Source: Pseudomonadota bacterium
GTDB lineage: Bacteria > Desulfobacterota > Desulfarculia > Desulfarculales > Desulfarculaceae
NCBI GenBank assembly: GCA_018896025.1
Contig: JAHIND010000010.1
Location: 1-64,000 of the forward strand
DNA: 64,000 nt
Reading direction: 5' to 3'
Shown piece by piece: positions 32,946-43,191 of the stretch. Positions within the stretch are counted from its first letter, which is position 1. Every line of letters begins with the position of its first letter. The notes under the pieces were generated by a model that saw only the letters and a list, made by a program, of their open reading frames with translations, made no database searches and was not told the origin of the DNA. A program made the position numbers and the translations under genes.

Positions 32946-34130
32946 TTAGTCCGCCTGGCGGCGCAAGAACGCCGGCCAGTCCAAATCGCTGCTGTCGCTA
33001 TTCATGCCGCGTCCCGCCTGGGGGCCGGGGGAGGATATACCCCGGAGAGACGCGCTGTTGCGCTTATAAACGCGCACGTTGCCCTCATCGATCTCGCTGA
33101 TGTCCATCTCGCGGCCACCGCCGCCGCCGGCCACGGCCACCCGCCTTACCTCGCGGACCTCCTCGGCCTGGCCGATGCCGGTGGCGATCACGGTCACCCG
33201 CATGCGCTCACCCATGGTCTTGTCGATGACCGTACCCCAGATGATGTTGGCGTCCTCGTGGGCCGCCTCCTGGATGAAGGTGCTGGCCTCGCTCACCTCG
33301 TCGATGGTGATCTCGTCGCTGGCGGTGATGTTCACCAACACGCCGCGGGCGCCGTCGATGGTGATGTCCTCGAGCAAGGGGTTGTTGATGGCCCGGGTGG
33401 CCGCCTGCAAGGCGCGGTCGTCGCCGCTGGCCTCGCCGGTGCCCATCAAAGCCACGCCCATCTCGCCCATCACCGTGCGCACGTCGGCGAAGTCCAGGTT
33501 GATGAGACCCGGGGTGATGATGAGATCGCTGATGCCCCTGACCGCGTAGAGCAACACCTCGTCGGCCTTTTTGAGCATGTCCTCAAAACGGGCGTTCTTG
33601 GGAGCCAAGGAGCGCAGGCGGGTGTTGGGGATCACGATCAAGGTGTCCACCACCTTTTTCAGCTCGTCGACCCCGTACTCGGCCTGCTTGAAGCGGCGCT
33701 TGCCCTCGAAATCGAAGGGCTTGGTGACCACGGCCACGGTGAGCGCGCCCACCTCCTTGGCCACCTCGGCGATGACCGGCGCTCCGCCGGTGCCGGTGCC
33801 GCCTCCCAGCCCGGCGGTGACAAAGACCATGTCGCTGCCCGAAAGCAGCTCCTTGATCTTGTCCCGGTCCTCCAAGGCGGCCTGGCGGCCCACCTCGGGA
33901 TCGGCCCCGGCCCCAAGGCCTCGGGTGAGGTTGTGCCCCAACTGCAAGTGCACTCTGGCCTTGCTGTGCTCCAGGGCCTGCAGATCCGTGTTGGCGGCGA
34001 TGAATTCCACCCCTTTGAGACCCGCGGTGATCATGTTGTTAAGGGCGTTGTTACCGCCGCCTCCGACTCCCACCACGCGCAACTTGGCGTTGGCGTCGAG
34101 GTTGTCAACCATCTGGATTTCCATGCTCAT
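32946..34130 (-). CDS. ftsZ: Cell division protein FtsZ
   Basis: 394 residues from ATG 34130 (GGGGGAGG upstream). The GTPase signature is GLGGGTGTGGAP, with the T7 loop NLDFADVRTVM, and the C-terminal peptide LDWPAFLRRQAD, which binds FtsA/ZipA-type partners. The linker between core and peptide is short. It is the last gene of the dcw cluster and forms the division ring. Confidence 0.97.
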   Translation of the reverse strand: MSMEIQMVDNLDANAKLRVVGVGGGGNNALNNMITAGLKGVEFIAANTDLQALEHSKARVHLQLGHNLTRGLGAGADPEVGRQAALEDRDKIKELLSGSDMVFVTAGLGGGTGTGGAPVIAEVAKEVGALTVAVVTKPFDFEGKRRFKQAEYGVDELKKVVDTLIVIPNTRLRSLAPKNARFEDMLKKADEVLLYAVRGISDLIITPGLINLDFADVRTVMGEMGVALMGTGEASGDDRALQAATRAINNPLLEDITIDGARGVLVNITASDEITIDEVSEASTFIQEAAHEDANIIWGTVIDKTMGERMRVTVIATGIGQAEEVREVRRVAVAGGGGGREMDISEIDEGNVRVYKRNSASLRGISSPGPQAGRGMNSDSSDLDWPAFLRRQAD

Positions 34131-34153
34131 AGCAACCTCCCCCGTGAGGTTTT

Positions 34154-35380
34154 CTAAATGACTTCCTTGAACCACTTACGCATACGCTTGGTGATCCGGT
34201 TGAAGATCTTCTGGTCGCGTATGCGGAACTTTTCCTCGTCGCGGTTGTGCACGCCGTAGAGCAGCAGGCCCACCGCGGTTGCGTACATCGGACTTTTGAC
34301 TACGTCGCTCAGCCCGCCGGTGCCATGGGGGTATCCCAGGCGCGCGGGCATGTTGAATATCTGCTCGGCCATCTCCTCCATGCCCTCGATGAGCGAGGAG
34401 CCGCCGGTCACCACCACCCCTCCGGCCAGGGCCGAGCCGGGGTAGTTTTCGGCTATCTCACGCTGGGCCAGGACGAGGATCTCCTCCACCCTGGCCTCCA
34501 AAATCTCGGCCACCAGGGCCCGGCTCACTTTTTGCGGCGGGCGGCCGCCCACCCCTTCCACCAACACCGCGTCGTCGCGCCCGGCCAGGGAGCTCAGGCA
34601 GCAGCCGTAGTTCCGCTTGAGCTTCTCCGCCGCGGCCACCGGGGTGCGCAGCCCCATGGCCAGGTCGGTGGTCAGGTTGTTGCCGCCCAGGGCCACCCCG
34701 CCGGTGTGCTTGATGGCTTGGCCGGAGAACAGGGCCAGGTCGGTGGTGCCGCCGCCGAAGTCCACCAGGATCACCCCCAGGTCGCGCTCCTCGGGGGTCA
34801 GCACCGCCTCGGCGCTGGCCAGCGACTGCAGCACGATGTCGCCCACGTCCAGCCCGGCGGAGTTGCAGCACTTGATGAGGTTGTGCACGCTGGCCACCGC
34901 GCCGGTAACCAGGTGCACGTCGGCCTCCAGGCGCAGGCCGCTCATGCCCACCGGGTCGGTGATGCCGCCCCGGCCGTCCAGGATGTACTGCTGGGGCAGG
35001 ATGTGGATCACCTCGCGGTCGGTGGGGATGGCCACCGCGCGGGCGTTGTCCACCACCCGCTCCTTGTCGCGGACCGTGACCTCGCTGCCCTTGACCGCCA
35101 CCACGCCGTGGGAGTTGAAGCCCTTCACGTGCCCACCGGCGATGCCGGTGTTAACCGAGGTTATCTCCACCCCGCTCATCAGCTCGGCCTCTTCCACCGC
35201 CTTCTTGATGCTGGCCACCGTGGTCTCGATGTTGACCACCACGCCCTTGCGCAGGCCCTCGGAGGGATGGCTTCCCATGCCCAGGACCTCGACCTTGTCG
35301 CCCTGGATCTCGCCCACTACCGCGCAGATCTTGGTGGTGCCTATGTCCAGGCCCACGATTATTTCGCCGCCCTTTTTCAT
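34154..35380 (-). CDS. ftsA: Cell division protein FtsA
   Basis: 408 residues from MKKGGEIIVGLDIGTTK, an actin-like ATPase (GLDIGTTK, VDFGGGTTDL, VVTGGSSLIEG) ending in the amphipathic helix ITKRMRKWFKEVI that ties FtsZ to the membrane. The start overlaps the ftsQ stop by 4 bp; ftsZ follows after 23 bp. Confidence 0.96.
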   Translation of the reverse strand: MKKGGEIIVGLDIGTTKICAVVGEIQGDKVEVLGMGSHPSEGLRKGVVVNIETTVASIKKAVEEAELMSGVEITSVNTGIAGGHVKGFNSHGVVAVKGSEVTVRDKERVVDNARAVAIPTDREVIHILPQQYILDGRGGITDPVGMSGLRLEADVHLVTGAVASVHNLIKCCNSAGLDVGDIVLQSLASAEAVLTPEERDLGVILVDFGGGTTDLALFSGQAIKHTGGVALGGNNLTTDLAMGLRTPVAAAEKLKRNYGCCLSSLAGRDDAVLVEGVGGRPPQKVSRALVAEILEARVEEILVLAQREIAENYPGSALAGGVVVTGGSSLIEGMEEMAEQIFNMPARLGYPHGTGGLSDVVKSPMYATAVGLLLYGVHNRDEEKFRIRDQKIFNRITKRMRKWFKEVI

Positions 35381-36267
35381 GCCTTCTCCCGGCCCAGGCG
35401 CACCACTACGCGCCGCCAAGACTCCAGGTCGATGAGCCTGGCCCGCTCCAACTCGCCGCGCCGGGCCAGATCGCCGCGCACCTGCTCCAGGCGGGCCAGG
35501 CGGCGGGAATAATCCTTGAAGCCCAGGCGAACCACCGGGGCCGTGTCGTTGAACACCAGGCTGAGGCCCCAGACCCGGTCCAGGTGCACCTCGGCCAAAC
35601 GCCCGCCCGGGGCCAGGTCCGCCGAGGGCAAAACGGCCAAAAGTTGCTTGACCGCCTCCACCAGGCTAAGCACCTCGTCGTCGGGCTGGGCCAGGTCGGC
35701 CCGGCTGAGCCCCGTGATTACCGGCATGTCGGGCAAGGCCCGCCGCCGGTGCACCGAGATGGGCCTCAAATTCTCGTCCAGGTAGAACAGGCGGCCTTCC
35801 ACCAGGGCCATGAGCATGGGGCGGCGCTCGGTTACCCGAATCACCACCGTGTCCGGCAGGCGGCGGCTCACCTCGGCCTGTTCCACCCAGGGGATGGCCC
35901 GCACCCGCGCGGCGATCTTGCCCACCGGCAGGGCCAGCAGGTTGCTGTCGCTGCCCACCTCGGCCGCGCTGAGGATGTCCAGGCGGCTGAGATGGCCGGT
36001 GCCCTGCACCACGGCCCGCTGCACGGCCAGGGCCCGGCTGGTGCTCAGAATCCCCCAGCCGGTGAGTAGCGCCGCGCTTACCAGCAGGAACAGGCACCCG
36101 GCCAGCACCACCCGGCGGGCCAGGCCCTTGGCCGCGGCGGGCAGAGGCTTAGCCTCCTTCACCGCCGGGGCGCGCTTGGCCACCCGCTGGGCGGCCAGGC
36201 TGGCCTTCATCGGCTTGGCGCGGCCGTCCTGGCGGGGACGCCGGGTATTTGGGCGGCGTTTAAACAC
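35377..36267 (-). CDS. ftsQ: Cell division protein FtsQ
   Basis: 296 residues: a basic cytoplasmic N-terminus, one membrane helix (about 50-70), and a POTRA domain (VQRAVVQGTGHLSRLDIL, IPWVEQAEVSRRLPDTVVIRVTERRP). GTG start with GGAGG upstream, inside the last bases of murB. Confidence 0.9.
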   Translation of the reverse strand: MFKRRPNTRRPRQDGRAKPMKASLAAQRVAKRAPAVKEAKPLPAAAKGLARRVVLAGCLFLLVSAALLTGWGILSTSRALAVQRAVVQGTGHLSRLDILSAAEVGSDSNLLALPVGKIAARVRAIPWVEQAEVSRRLPDTVVIRVTERRPMLMALVEGRLFYLDENLRPISVHRRRALPDMPVITGLSRADLAQPDDEVLSLVEAVKQLLAVLPSADLAPGGRLAEVHLDRVWGLSLVFNDTAPVVRLGFKDYSRRLARLEQVRGDLARRGELERARLIDLESWRRVVVRLGREKA

Positions 36268-37162
36268 CGACCACCTCCACCTCGGGCTCCAGGCGCACGC
36301 TGAAGGCGTCCATGACCTTGAGCACCACCGTGTTGATCAGGCTGAGGATGTCGGCCGCGCTGGCCCCGCCCCGGTTTTCGATGAAATTGGCGTGCACCCG
36401 GCTTATAACCGCCCCGCCCACGGCCAGGCCCTTGAGCCCGGCGGCCTCGATCAGCCGTCCCGCGTGGTCGCCCGGCGGGTTCTTGAAAACGCTGCCCGCA
36501 GTGCGCGCGGCCAGGGGCTGCCGCAAACGGCGCAGCTCCAAGAGGGCCTTGCGGCGGCGCTCCACCTCGGCGGGCATGGTGGCCTTGAGGCCCAGGCGGG
36601 TATCCAAAACCATGGCCCCGGCGGGCAGCACCCGGCGGCGGTAGCCCGAGGGCAAATCCTTGCCCGCCGCTTCGATGACCTCGCCGCTGGGCAGAAGCAG
36701 GCTCACCGCCAAGGTCAGCTCGGCCATATCGTCGCCGTGGGCTCCGGCGTTGGTGGCCACCGCCCCGCCCAGGCTGGCGGGTATGCCCGCGGCCCACTCC
36801 AGCCCGGCCAGGCCCCGGCGAGCGGCCAGGCGCACCGCGCCGGGCAGGGGAGCCCCGCCACCGGCCAAGAGGGTGTTGCCCTCCAGGGCCAGCTTGCCCA
36901 ACTCGCCGCCCAGGCGGATCATCACGCCGGGGAAGCCCCCGTCGCCCACCAGAAGATTGGAGCCCCGGCCCAGGGGCTTGTAGACCACCCCGTCCTCGCC
37001 GCAGGCGGTGACCAGCCAGGAGGCCTCGGCCACGCTGTTCACCCGGACCAGGCACCAGGCCGGGCCGCCCACGCCCCAGGTGGTGTGGCGGCTCATGGGC
37101 TCGTCGAAGCGGGCCCTGGAGCCCAGCCGGGCCTGAATCAGCTCTTTAAGCTCAATCGGCAT
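36260..37162 (-). CDS. murB: UDP-N-acetylenolpyruvoylglucosamine reductase MurB
   Basis: 300 residues. FAD-binding motifs GRGSNLLVGDGGFPGVMI and GIPASLGGAVATNAGAHG, with catalytic SGYRRR and AGSVFKNPPG (type II-like, missing the E. coli Tyr loop). It makes UDP-MurNAc. It lies between murC and ftsQ, where many clusters carry ddl as well; no ddl is present here. Overlaps murC by 11 bp. Confidence 0.95.
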   Translation of the reverse strand: MPIELKELIQARLGSRARFDEPMSRHTTWGVGGPAWCLVRVNSVAEASWLVTACGEDGVVYKPLGRGSNLLVGDGGFPGVMIRLGGELGKLALEGNTLLAGGGAPLPGAVRLAARRGLAGLEWAAGIPASLGGAVATNAGAHGDDMAELTLAVSLLLPSGEVIEAAGKDLPSGYRRRVLPAGAMVLDTRLGLKATMPAEVERRRKALLELRRLRQPLAARTAGSVFKNPPGDHAGRLIEAAGLKGLAVGGAVISRVHANFIENRGGASAADILSLINTVVLKVMDAFSVRLEPEVEVVGV

Positions 37163-38528
37163 GGCTCTCCACCAGTTCCTCGCCCAGGCGCCATACGTCG
37201 CCCGCGCCCAGAGTTAAAAGCACGTCCGTGGGCCCAAGCAGCCGGGCCAGCTTGGCCGCCGCGTCCTGGCGGCTGCCCACGTATTCCACCGAGCGGTGGC
37301 CGTGGGCCCGGATGGCCTCGGCCAGGCCCTCGGCGCTCACCGAGGGGTCTTCCGCTTCCCCGGCGGCGTAGATATCCAACACCAGAAGCTCGTCCGCCCC
37401 GTAGAAGGAGGTGGTGAACTCTTCGAAAAGGTCGCGCAGGCGGCTGTAGCGGTGGGGCTGGAAGGCCACCACCAGACGGCGCTCCGGCCAGCACTCGCGG
37501 GCGGCGGCCAGGGTGGCCTTGATCTCGGTGGGGTGATGGCCGTAGTCGTCCACCACCAGGCAGCCGCCGGGGCCGCTCCCCTTGGCCTCGAAGCGCCGCC
37601 CCACGCCCTGGAAATTGGCCAGGGCCTGCTTGGCTGCATCCAGGTCCACGCCCAGCTCCAGGGCCACGGCCAGGGCGGCCAGGGAGTTTTGCACGTTGTG
37701 CCGCCCCGGCAGGGGCAGCTCCACCTGACCAGCGGCCTCGCCGCGCACATATAGGGTGAACTGGGTGCCCATCCCGGCGGGGCGCGGGTCCCGGGCCTGG
37801 ATGTCGGCCTGGGAGGATAGCCCGTAGGTGATGGTGCGCTTGTTGACCCGGGGGATGAGCCCGGTGAGGCGTGCGTCGTCCAGGCACAGCACCGCCGCGC
37901 CGTAGAAGGGCACCTTGTTTATGAACTCCACGAAGGCCTCGTCCAGGGCCTGGTCCGAGCCGTAGTGCTCCATGTGCTCGCGGTCCACGTTGGTGACCAC
38001 CACCACCACCGGGCTGAGCCGGGTGAAGGAGCCGTCGCTCTCGTCGGCCTCGGCCACCAGGAACTCGCCGGAGCCCAGGCGGGCGTTGCTGCCCAGGGCC
38101 CCCACCTTGCCGCCCACCACCACCGTGGGGTCCAGACCGCCGGCGGCCAGCAGGGTGGCCACCAGGGAGGTGCAGGTGGTCTTGCCGTGGGCCCCGGCCA
38201 CGGCCACACCGTACTTCAGGCGCATAAGCTCGGCCAGCATCTCGGCTCGGGGGATCACCGGGATCAGGCGCTCGCGGGCGCCCTGCACCTCGGGGTTGTC
38301 TCCGTGCACCGCAGAGGAGACCACTACCACGTCGGCCCCCTCCACGTGATCGCGGTGGTGGCCCACCTCCACCCGCGCCCCCAGCTTGGCCAGGCGGCGG
38401 GTGGTGTCGCTTTCCTTGAGGTCGCTGCCGCTCACCTGGTGGCCCAGGTTGATGAGCACCTCGGCGATTCCGCTCATGCCGACGCCCCCGATGCCCACGA
38501 AGTGGATGCGCTGGTGCTTGTGATACAT
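37152..38528 (-). CDS. murC: UDP-N-acetylmuramate--L-alanine ligase MurC
   Basis: 458 residues with HFVGIGGVGMSGIAEVL, the ATP loop GAHGKTTCTS and the Mur-ligase central and C-terminal domains (DDYGHHPTEI, FQPHRYSR). It adds the first L-alanine of the peptide stem. The ATG shares its A with the murG TGA. Confidence 0.97.
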   Translation of the reverse strand: MYHKHQRIHFVGIGGVGMSGIAEVLINLGHQVSGSDLKESDTTRRLAKLGARVEVGHHRDHVEGADVVVVSSAVHGDNPEVQGARERLIPVIPRAEMLAELMRLKYGVAVAGAHGKTTCTSLVATLLAAGGLDPTVVVGGKVGALGSNARLGSGEFLVAEADESDGSFTRLSPVVVVVTNVDREHMEHYGSDQALDEAFVEFINKVPFYGAAVLCLDDARLTGLIPRVNKRTITYGLSSQADIQARDPRPAGMGTQFTLYVRGEAAGQVELPLPGRHNVQNSLAALAVALELGVDLDAAKQALANFQGVGRRFEAKGSGPGGCLVVDDYGHHPTEIKATLAAARECWPERRLVVAFQPHRYSRLRDLFEEFTTSFYGADELLVLDIYAAGEAEDPSVSAEGLAEAIRAHGHRSVEYVGSRQDAAAKLARLLGPTDVLLTLGAGDVWRLGEELVESHAD

Positions 38529-39625
38529 CAGGCCGCCTCCTTCATGAGTTCCAGGCAGCGCCCGGCGATGTCCCTGGCCGCCTGAGGCCGGGCCATTTGG
38601 CGGGCGCTCTGCTCCATGGCCAGGCGCTCATCGGCGTGGTCCATCAGTTCGGCGATGGCGCGGGCCGCCGTCTCGGCATTCAGCTCGGCGTCGGGGATCA
38701 GCCGGGCCGCCCCGGCATCCACCAGGGCCTGGGCGTTGAGGCGCTGGTGATCGCCCGCCGCGTAGGGATAGGGCACGCAGATCATGGCCCGGCCCGTGGC
38801 CAAGCCCTCGGTCACCGTACCCGCCCCGGAGCGGCACAGCACCAGGTGAGCCCGGCCGTAGCACACCCCCACCTGCTCGAAGAAGGGAGCCACCTCGGCG
38901 GCGAAGCCCGCATCTTGGTAGGCCTGGCGCACCCATTCGGCATCCGACTCGCCGGTCTGGTGAATGAAGAACATCCGTTCCTTGCGCTCGGTTAAAAGTT
39001 CCAGGGCCCCGGTCACCGCCTGGTTCAGGCTGCGGGCCCCCTGGCTGCCGCCCAGCACCAACACGGTGAAGCGCTGGGCCGGGTCCTCGCGTTCGGTCTG
39101 CCCGGCCTGCTCCAAGAGCTCCTGGCGCACCGGGTTGCCGCAAAATTCGCTCTTGCCTGCGGGGAAGTGCTTGCTCGCGGCGGCAAAGGCCACGAAGGCC
39201 TTGGTGGCCACCTTGCCCAGGATGCGGTTGGTCAGCCCCGGCAGGGCGTTCTGTTCCTGCACCGCCAGGGGCACCCCACACAGCCAGGCGGCCAGGCCCA
39301 GGGGCAGGGCCGCGTAGCCCCCCACGGCCAACACCAGGCCGGGGCGGCGGCGGCGGATGAGGCCCACGGCCTTCATCACCGCGCCGGGCACCACGGCCAG
39401 GGCGGCCAGGCGTGAAAGCATGCCCTTGCCCCGGAAGGCTTTGGCCGGCAGCACCTCCTGGCCGTAGCCCGCCTGGGCCAGCACCCGGCTCTCCAGGGGC
39501 CGCCCGGCGTTGACAAAGGCCAGGGACAGGCCGGGGCGCTCCCGCAGCAGCTGACCGGCCACGGCCATGCCGGGGAAAAGATGGCCGCCGGTGCCGCCAC
39601 CGGCTATGAGCACCGTGGCGCTCAA
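38528..39625 (-). CDS. murG: UDP-GlcNAc:lipid I N-acetylglucosaminyltransferase MurG
   Basis: 365 residues from TTG 39625 (MSATVLIAGGGTGGHLFPGM), chosen because GGAGG lies 6 nt upstream and TTGA overlaps the ftsW stop. Motifs GGGTGGH, GGYAALPLGL, LVLGGSQGARSLN and CRSGAGTVTEGL are intact. It makes lipid II at the inner face of the membrane. Confidence 0.96.
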   Translation of the reverse strand: MSATVLIAGGGTGGHLFPGMAVAGQLLRERPGLSLAFVNAGRPLESRVLAQAGYGQEVLPAKAFRGKGMLSRLAALAVVPGAVMKAVGLIRRRRPGLVLAVGGYAALPLGLAAWLCGVPLAVQEQNALPGLTNRILGKVATKAFVAFAAASKHFPAGKSEFCGNPVRQELLEQAGQTEREDPAQRFTVLVLGGSQGARSLNQAVTGALELLTERKERMFFIHQTGESDAEWVRQAYQDAGFAAEVAPFFEQVGVCYGRAHLVLCRSGAGTVTEGLATGRAMICVPYPYAAGDHQRLNAQALVDAGAARLIPDAELNAETAARAIAELMDHADERLAMEQSARQMARPQAARDIAGRCLELMKEAA

Positions 39626-40770
39626 GCTTTCCTCCCACTGCCAGCGGCCACGCTGAGCAAGATGCCCACGCAGGCGAAGTTGACCAACAGGGAACTGCCG
39701 CCGTAGCTGATGAAGGGCATGGTCAGGCCCTTGGTGGGCAAGAGCCCCATGACCACCCCGGCGTTGATAAAGGCTTGCAGCCCGATAATCAGGGTGGAAC
39801 CCATGGCCAGGTAGGTGCCGAAAAGCTCCCGCGCCTCCAGGGCGATCTTCACCCCCCGGATCACCAGCAACAGGAACAGGCCCAGCACCAGGAGCACCCC
39901 CCACAGGCCCAACTCCTCGCCCAGCACGCTGAAGATGAAATCGGTGTGGGGCTCGGGCAGGTAAAAGAGCTTCTGCTTGCCCGCGCTGAGCCCGGCGCCC
40001 CACAGGCCGCCCGAGCCCAGGGCGTAGAAGCTGTGGATGATCTGGAAGCCTGCCCCTCCGGCGTCTTGCCAGGGGTTCAGGAAGGCCAGGATGCGCTTGA
40101 GCCGCCAGGGGTAGTGCACCACCATCACCCACACCAGGGGCGAGGCCATGGCCAGCATGCCCAACAGATAGCTGAGGCGGGCCCCGGCCACGAAGAGCAT
40201 GAGGCAGGCCAGGCAGAACAGGATGACGCTCATGCCCAGGTCCGGCTCGGCGGCCACGGGCAGGATAAGCAGGAAAGTCACCCCCAGGTGGGGCAGCAGC
40301 CCCCGGCTGAAGGTCTTGATCTGCTCCTGGTGGCGCGACAGGGAGTAGGCCAGGTAGAGCACCAGGGCCAGCTTGGCCATCTCCGCCGGTTGCAGAGAGA
40401 AGGGCCCCAGGCGCAGCCAGCGCACCGCGCCGCCCGCCTCATGGCCCATGCCGGGGATGAGCACAAAGAGCAAGGCTGCCAGCACCCCCAACAGCACCGG
40501 GTAGGTGAAACGGGCCAGGCGGCGGTAGTCCACCAGGGCCAGGATGCCCATCACCACTATGCCCGCCATGACGTGCAACAGCTGGGCCTTGAGGAAATAG
40601 GCCCCGTCGCTGTGGCGCTGCACAGCCAGGGCGCTGCCCGCCGAATAGACCATCACAACGCCCACCCCGGCCAGGGCCAGGGCGGCCAGGAGCAGCCAGG
40701 GGTCTCCCACACGGGAGACGGCCTGGCCCGTGGAGGTGGATTTGGGGGCGCTCAGCACTGCCTCAGCCAT
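39622..40770 (-). CDS. ftsW: Lipid II glycan polymerase FtsW (SEDS family)
   Basis: 382 residues, about ten membrane helices. SEDS landmarks: AEPDLGMSVIL with the catalytic-site Asp, and the C-terminal GLLPTKGLTMPFISYGGSSL. It polymerises septal glycan with FtsI. It starts 8 bp inside the murD 3' end. Confidence 0.96.
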   Translation of the reverse strand: MAEAVLSAPKSTSTGQAVSRVGDPWLLLAALALAGVGVVMVYSAGSALAVQRHSDGAYFLKAQLLHVMAGIVVMGILALVDYRRLARFTYPVLLGVLAALLFVLIPGMGHEAGGAVRWLRLGPFSLQPAEMAKLALVLYLAYSLSRHQEQIKTFSRGLLPHLGVTFLLILPVAAEPDLGMSVILFCLACLMLFVAGARLSYLLGMLAMASPLVWVMVVHYPWRLKRILAFLNPWQDAGGAGFQIIHSFYALGSGGLWGAGLSAGKQKLFYLPEPHTDFIFSVLGEELGLWGVLLVLGLFLLLVIRGVKIALEARELFGTYLAMGSTLIIGLQAFINAGVVMGLLPTKGLTMPFISYGGSSLLVNFACVGILLSVAAGSGRKA

Positions 40771-42112
40771 GCATCACCTCCCGAACCAACGCTTGAAAAT
40801 GCTCGCCCCGCTGGGCATAGCCCGTGTAGGCGTCGAAGCTGGCGCAGCCGGGGCTCAGGAGCACCGCCTGGCCGGGAGCCGCCGCCCCCGCCGCCGCCTT
40901 CACCGCCGTGGCCAGATCCGGAGCCGTCTCGCTGGGGGCGAAATCCTTTATCTGAGCCTGAATCTTGGGCCCGGCCTCGCCGAAGCAGATCACCCGCGCG
41001 GCGCGCTTTTTGAGCAGCGGTCCCAGGTCGGCGAAGCGTCCGTCCTTGTCCCGCCCGCCCAGAAGCAACACCACCGGCATGTCCAGGGCCCCCAGGGCGG
41101 CGGCCACCGCGCCCACGTTGGTACCCTTGCTGTCGTCAAAGAAGCTCACCCCGCCCTTTTGGCCCACCAGGGCCAGGCGGTGGCCCAGCACCTGGTAAGC
41201 GGCCATGGCCCGCTCCATGGCCGGGGCGTCGGCCCCGCAGGCCAGGGCGGCCAGGCAGGCGGCCAGGCAGTTGAGCCGGTTGAAACCGATGGCCAAGTGC
41301 CCGGCGGGGAGCTTGACCCGCAGGGGTCCGGAGCCCGCGTCCAGCACCAGCTCGTCGCCCTCCAGCCAGCCGCCGGGGCTCTGGTGGCCGTCCGCGCCGT
41401 AGCCCCACACCTGGGCCGGGGCCGCCGTGCGCCGCGACCAGACCTCGGGGTCGTCGTCGCAGAACACGGCCACATCGCCGTCGGCCTGGTTACTGAACAG
41501 GCTCATCTTGCTGTCGGCGTAGGCCGCGAAATCGGGGTAACGGTCCTGGTGGTCCGGAGTGATGTTGAGCACCACCCCCACCCTGGGCCGCAGCTTATCC
41601 ATGGTGTCGGTCTGGAAGGAGCTGACCTCGGCCACCAGCCAGTCGGCCTCATGGCTCTCGGGGGCCATGTCGCACACCGGCCGCCCCAGGTTGCCGCCCA
41701 CCAGGGTCTTGAAGCCGGCCTGGGACAGGATGTCGCCCACCAGGGTGGTCACGGTGCTCTTGCCGTTGGTGCCGGTTATCATCACCGTGGGGCAGCGGGT
41801 GAAGCGCCAGCCCAGCTCCAACTCGCCGATCACCCGAGCTCCGGCGGCGCGGGCCGCCTCGATCTCGGGCAGGCGATGGTCCACGCCGGGGCTGAGCACG
41901 ATGAGCTCGGCCCAGGCGAAATCCTCGGCGCGGTGGCCGCCCAAGGACAGGCTCACCCCGGCCGCGGCCAACTCCTCGGCCACCGGCGGGGCGGGGCTGC
42001 GGTCGGTGGCCCGCACCTGCGCGCCCTGGGACAGGCACAGCAAGGCCGCCGCCCGTCCGCTCACGCCCAGGCCCACCACCAGGACCTTTTTACCCTTGAG
42101 TTCCACCTTCAC
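40763..42112 (-). CDS. murD: UDP-N-acetylmuramoylalanine--D-glutamate ligase MurD
   Basis: 449 residues. N-terminal Rossmann [19 protein letters not shown] loop [25 protein letters not shown] and C-terminal [12 protein letters not shown]. Adds D-glutamate. Overlaps mraY by 4 bp. Confidence 0.96.
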   Translation of the reverse strand: MKVELKGKKVLVVGLGVSGRAAALLCLSQGAQVRATDRSPAPPVAEELAAAGVSLSLGGHRAEDFAWAELIVLSPGVDHRLPEIEAARAAGARVIGELELGWRFTRCPTVMITGTNGKSTVTTLVGDILSQAGFKTLVGGNLGRPVCDMAPESHEADWLVAEVSSFQTDTMDKLRPRVGVVLNITPDHQDRYPDFAAYADSKMSLFSNQADGDVAVFCDDDPEVWSRRTAAPAQVWGYGADGHQSPGGWLEGDELVLDAGSGPLRVKLPAGHLAIGFNRLNCLAACLAALACGADAPAMERAMAAYQVLGHRLALVGQKGGVSFFDDSKGTNVGAVAAALGALDMPVVLLLGGRDKDGRFADLGPLLKKRAARVICFGEAGPKIQAQIKDFAPSETAPDLATAVKAAAGAAAPGQAVLLSPGCASFDAYTGYAQRGEHFQALVREVMHG

Positions 42113-43191
42113 CTCAGCTTCAGGGTGCTGACCGCCACCAGGGCCAGCACCACGGCTATGATCCAGAAACGCACTATCACCTTGGGCTCGGCCCAGCCCT
42201 TGAGCTCAAAGTGATGGTGCAGGGGGGCCATGCGGAAGATGCGCTTGCCCCCGCTCATCTTGAAAAAGCCCACCTGTAAAATGACGCTCAGGGCCTCCAC
42301 CACGAACAATCCGCCCACCAAGGCCAGGAGGATTTCGTGCTTGGTGCACACTGCGGTGACCCCCAGGGCCCCGCCCAGGGACAATGACCCGGTGTCGCCC
42401 ATGAATATCTGGGCGGGATAGGCGTTGTACCAAAGGAAGCCCATCACCGCGCCCACCACCGCGCCGCAGAACACCGCCAGCTCGCCCGCCCCCTGCACGT
42501 AGAGGATTTGCAGGTAGCCGGCGGCCTTCACGTTGCCGGTGACGTAGCTCAAAATCAGGTAGGTGCCCGCCGCGATGAGCACCGGACCGGCGGCCAGGCC
42601 GTCCAGGCCGTCGGTGAGGTTAACCGCGTTGGCGGTCCCCACCAGGATGAACATGGCCAGGGGAATGTAGCCCCAGCCCAGGTCCGGCAGGACCAGCTTG
42701 AAAAAGGGCACGGAAAGCTTGGTGCTGTAGCCGGGGTGCAGGTACAGGGCCAGGGCCGCCGCCAGGGCCACCAGGGCCAACATCAGGAACTTGCTGCGCG
42801 CCCTGAGGCCGCCCTCGTTGGTCTTGCTCACCTTTTTCAGGTAGTCGTCCATGAACCCGATCAGGCCGTAGCATAAGGTCACCCCCATGGCCACCCAAAG
42901 GTAGAAGTTGGCCAAGTCGCCCCACAAGAGCAGGGAGACGGTCATGGCGAACAGGATCAGCACCCCGCCCATGGTGGGGGTCCCCGCCTTGGCCTTGTGG
43001 CTCTGGGGCCCCAGCTCGCGGATGTACTGGCCTACCTGCAACTCTTGCAGCTTGCGGATCACCCAGGGGCCCATGAGCCAGGCCAGCATCAGGGCGGTCA
43101 CCGCCGCGTAGATGGTGCGGAAGGTGATGTAGCGGAATACGTTCAGGGCCCCGAAGTAGTCGGCCAGGGGATATAGGAGGTGGTACAGCAT
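42109..43191 (-). CDS. mraY: Phospho-MurNAc-pentapeptide translocase MraY
   Basis: 360 residues, ten membrane helices, with [19 protein letters not shown] (catalytic Asp pair), [10 protein letters not shown] and the histidine motif [14 protein letters not shown]. It makes lipid I. Its ATG shares a base with the murF stop (TAATG). Confidence 0.97.
   Translation of the reverse strand: MLYHLLYPLADYFGALNVFRYITFRTIYAAVTALMLAWLMGPWVIRKLQELQVGQYIRELGPQSHKAKAGTPTMGGVLILFAMTVSLLLWGDLANFYLWVAMGVTLCYGLIGFMDDYLKKVSKTNEGGLRARSKFLMLALVALAAALALYLHPGYSTKLSVPFFKLVLPDLGWGYIPLAMFILVGTANAVNLTDGLDGLAAGPVLIAAGTYLILSYVTGNVKAAGYLQILYVQGAGELAVFCGAVVGAVMGFLWYNAYPAQIFMGDTGSLSLGGALGVTAVCTKHEILLALVGGLFVVEALSVILQVGFFKMSGGKRIFRMAPLHHHFELKGWAEPKVIVRFWIIAVVLALVAVSTLKLR

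Noticed and set aside
36260..37162. Missing ddl in the dcw cluster as evidence of gene loss
   Set aside because: ddl is often outside the cluster in this phylum, so its absence between murB and ftsQ carries little information.
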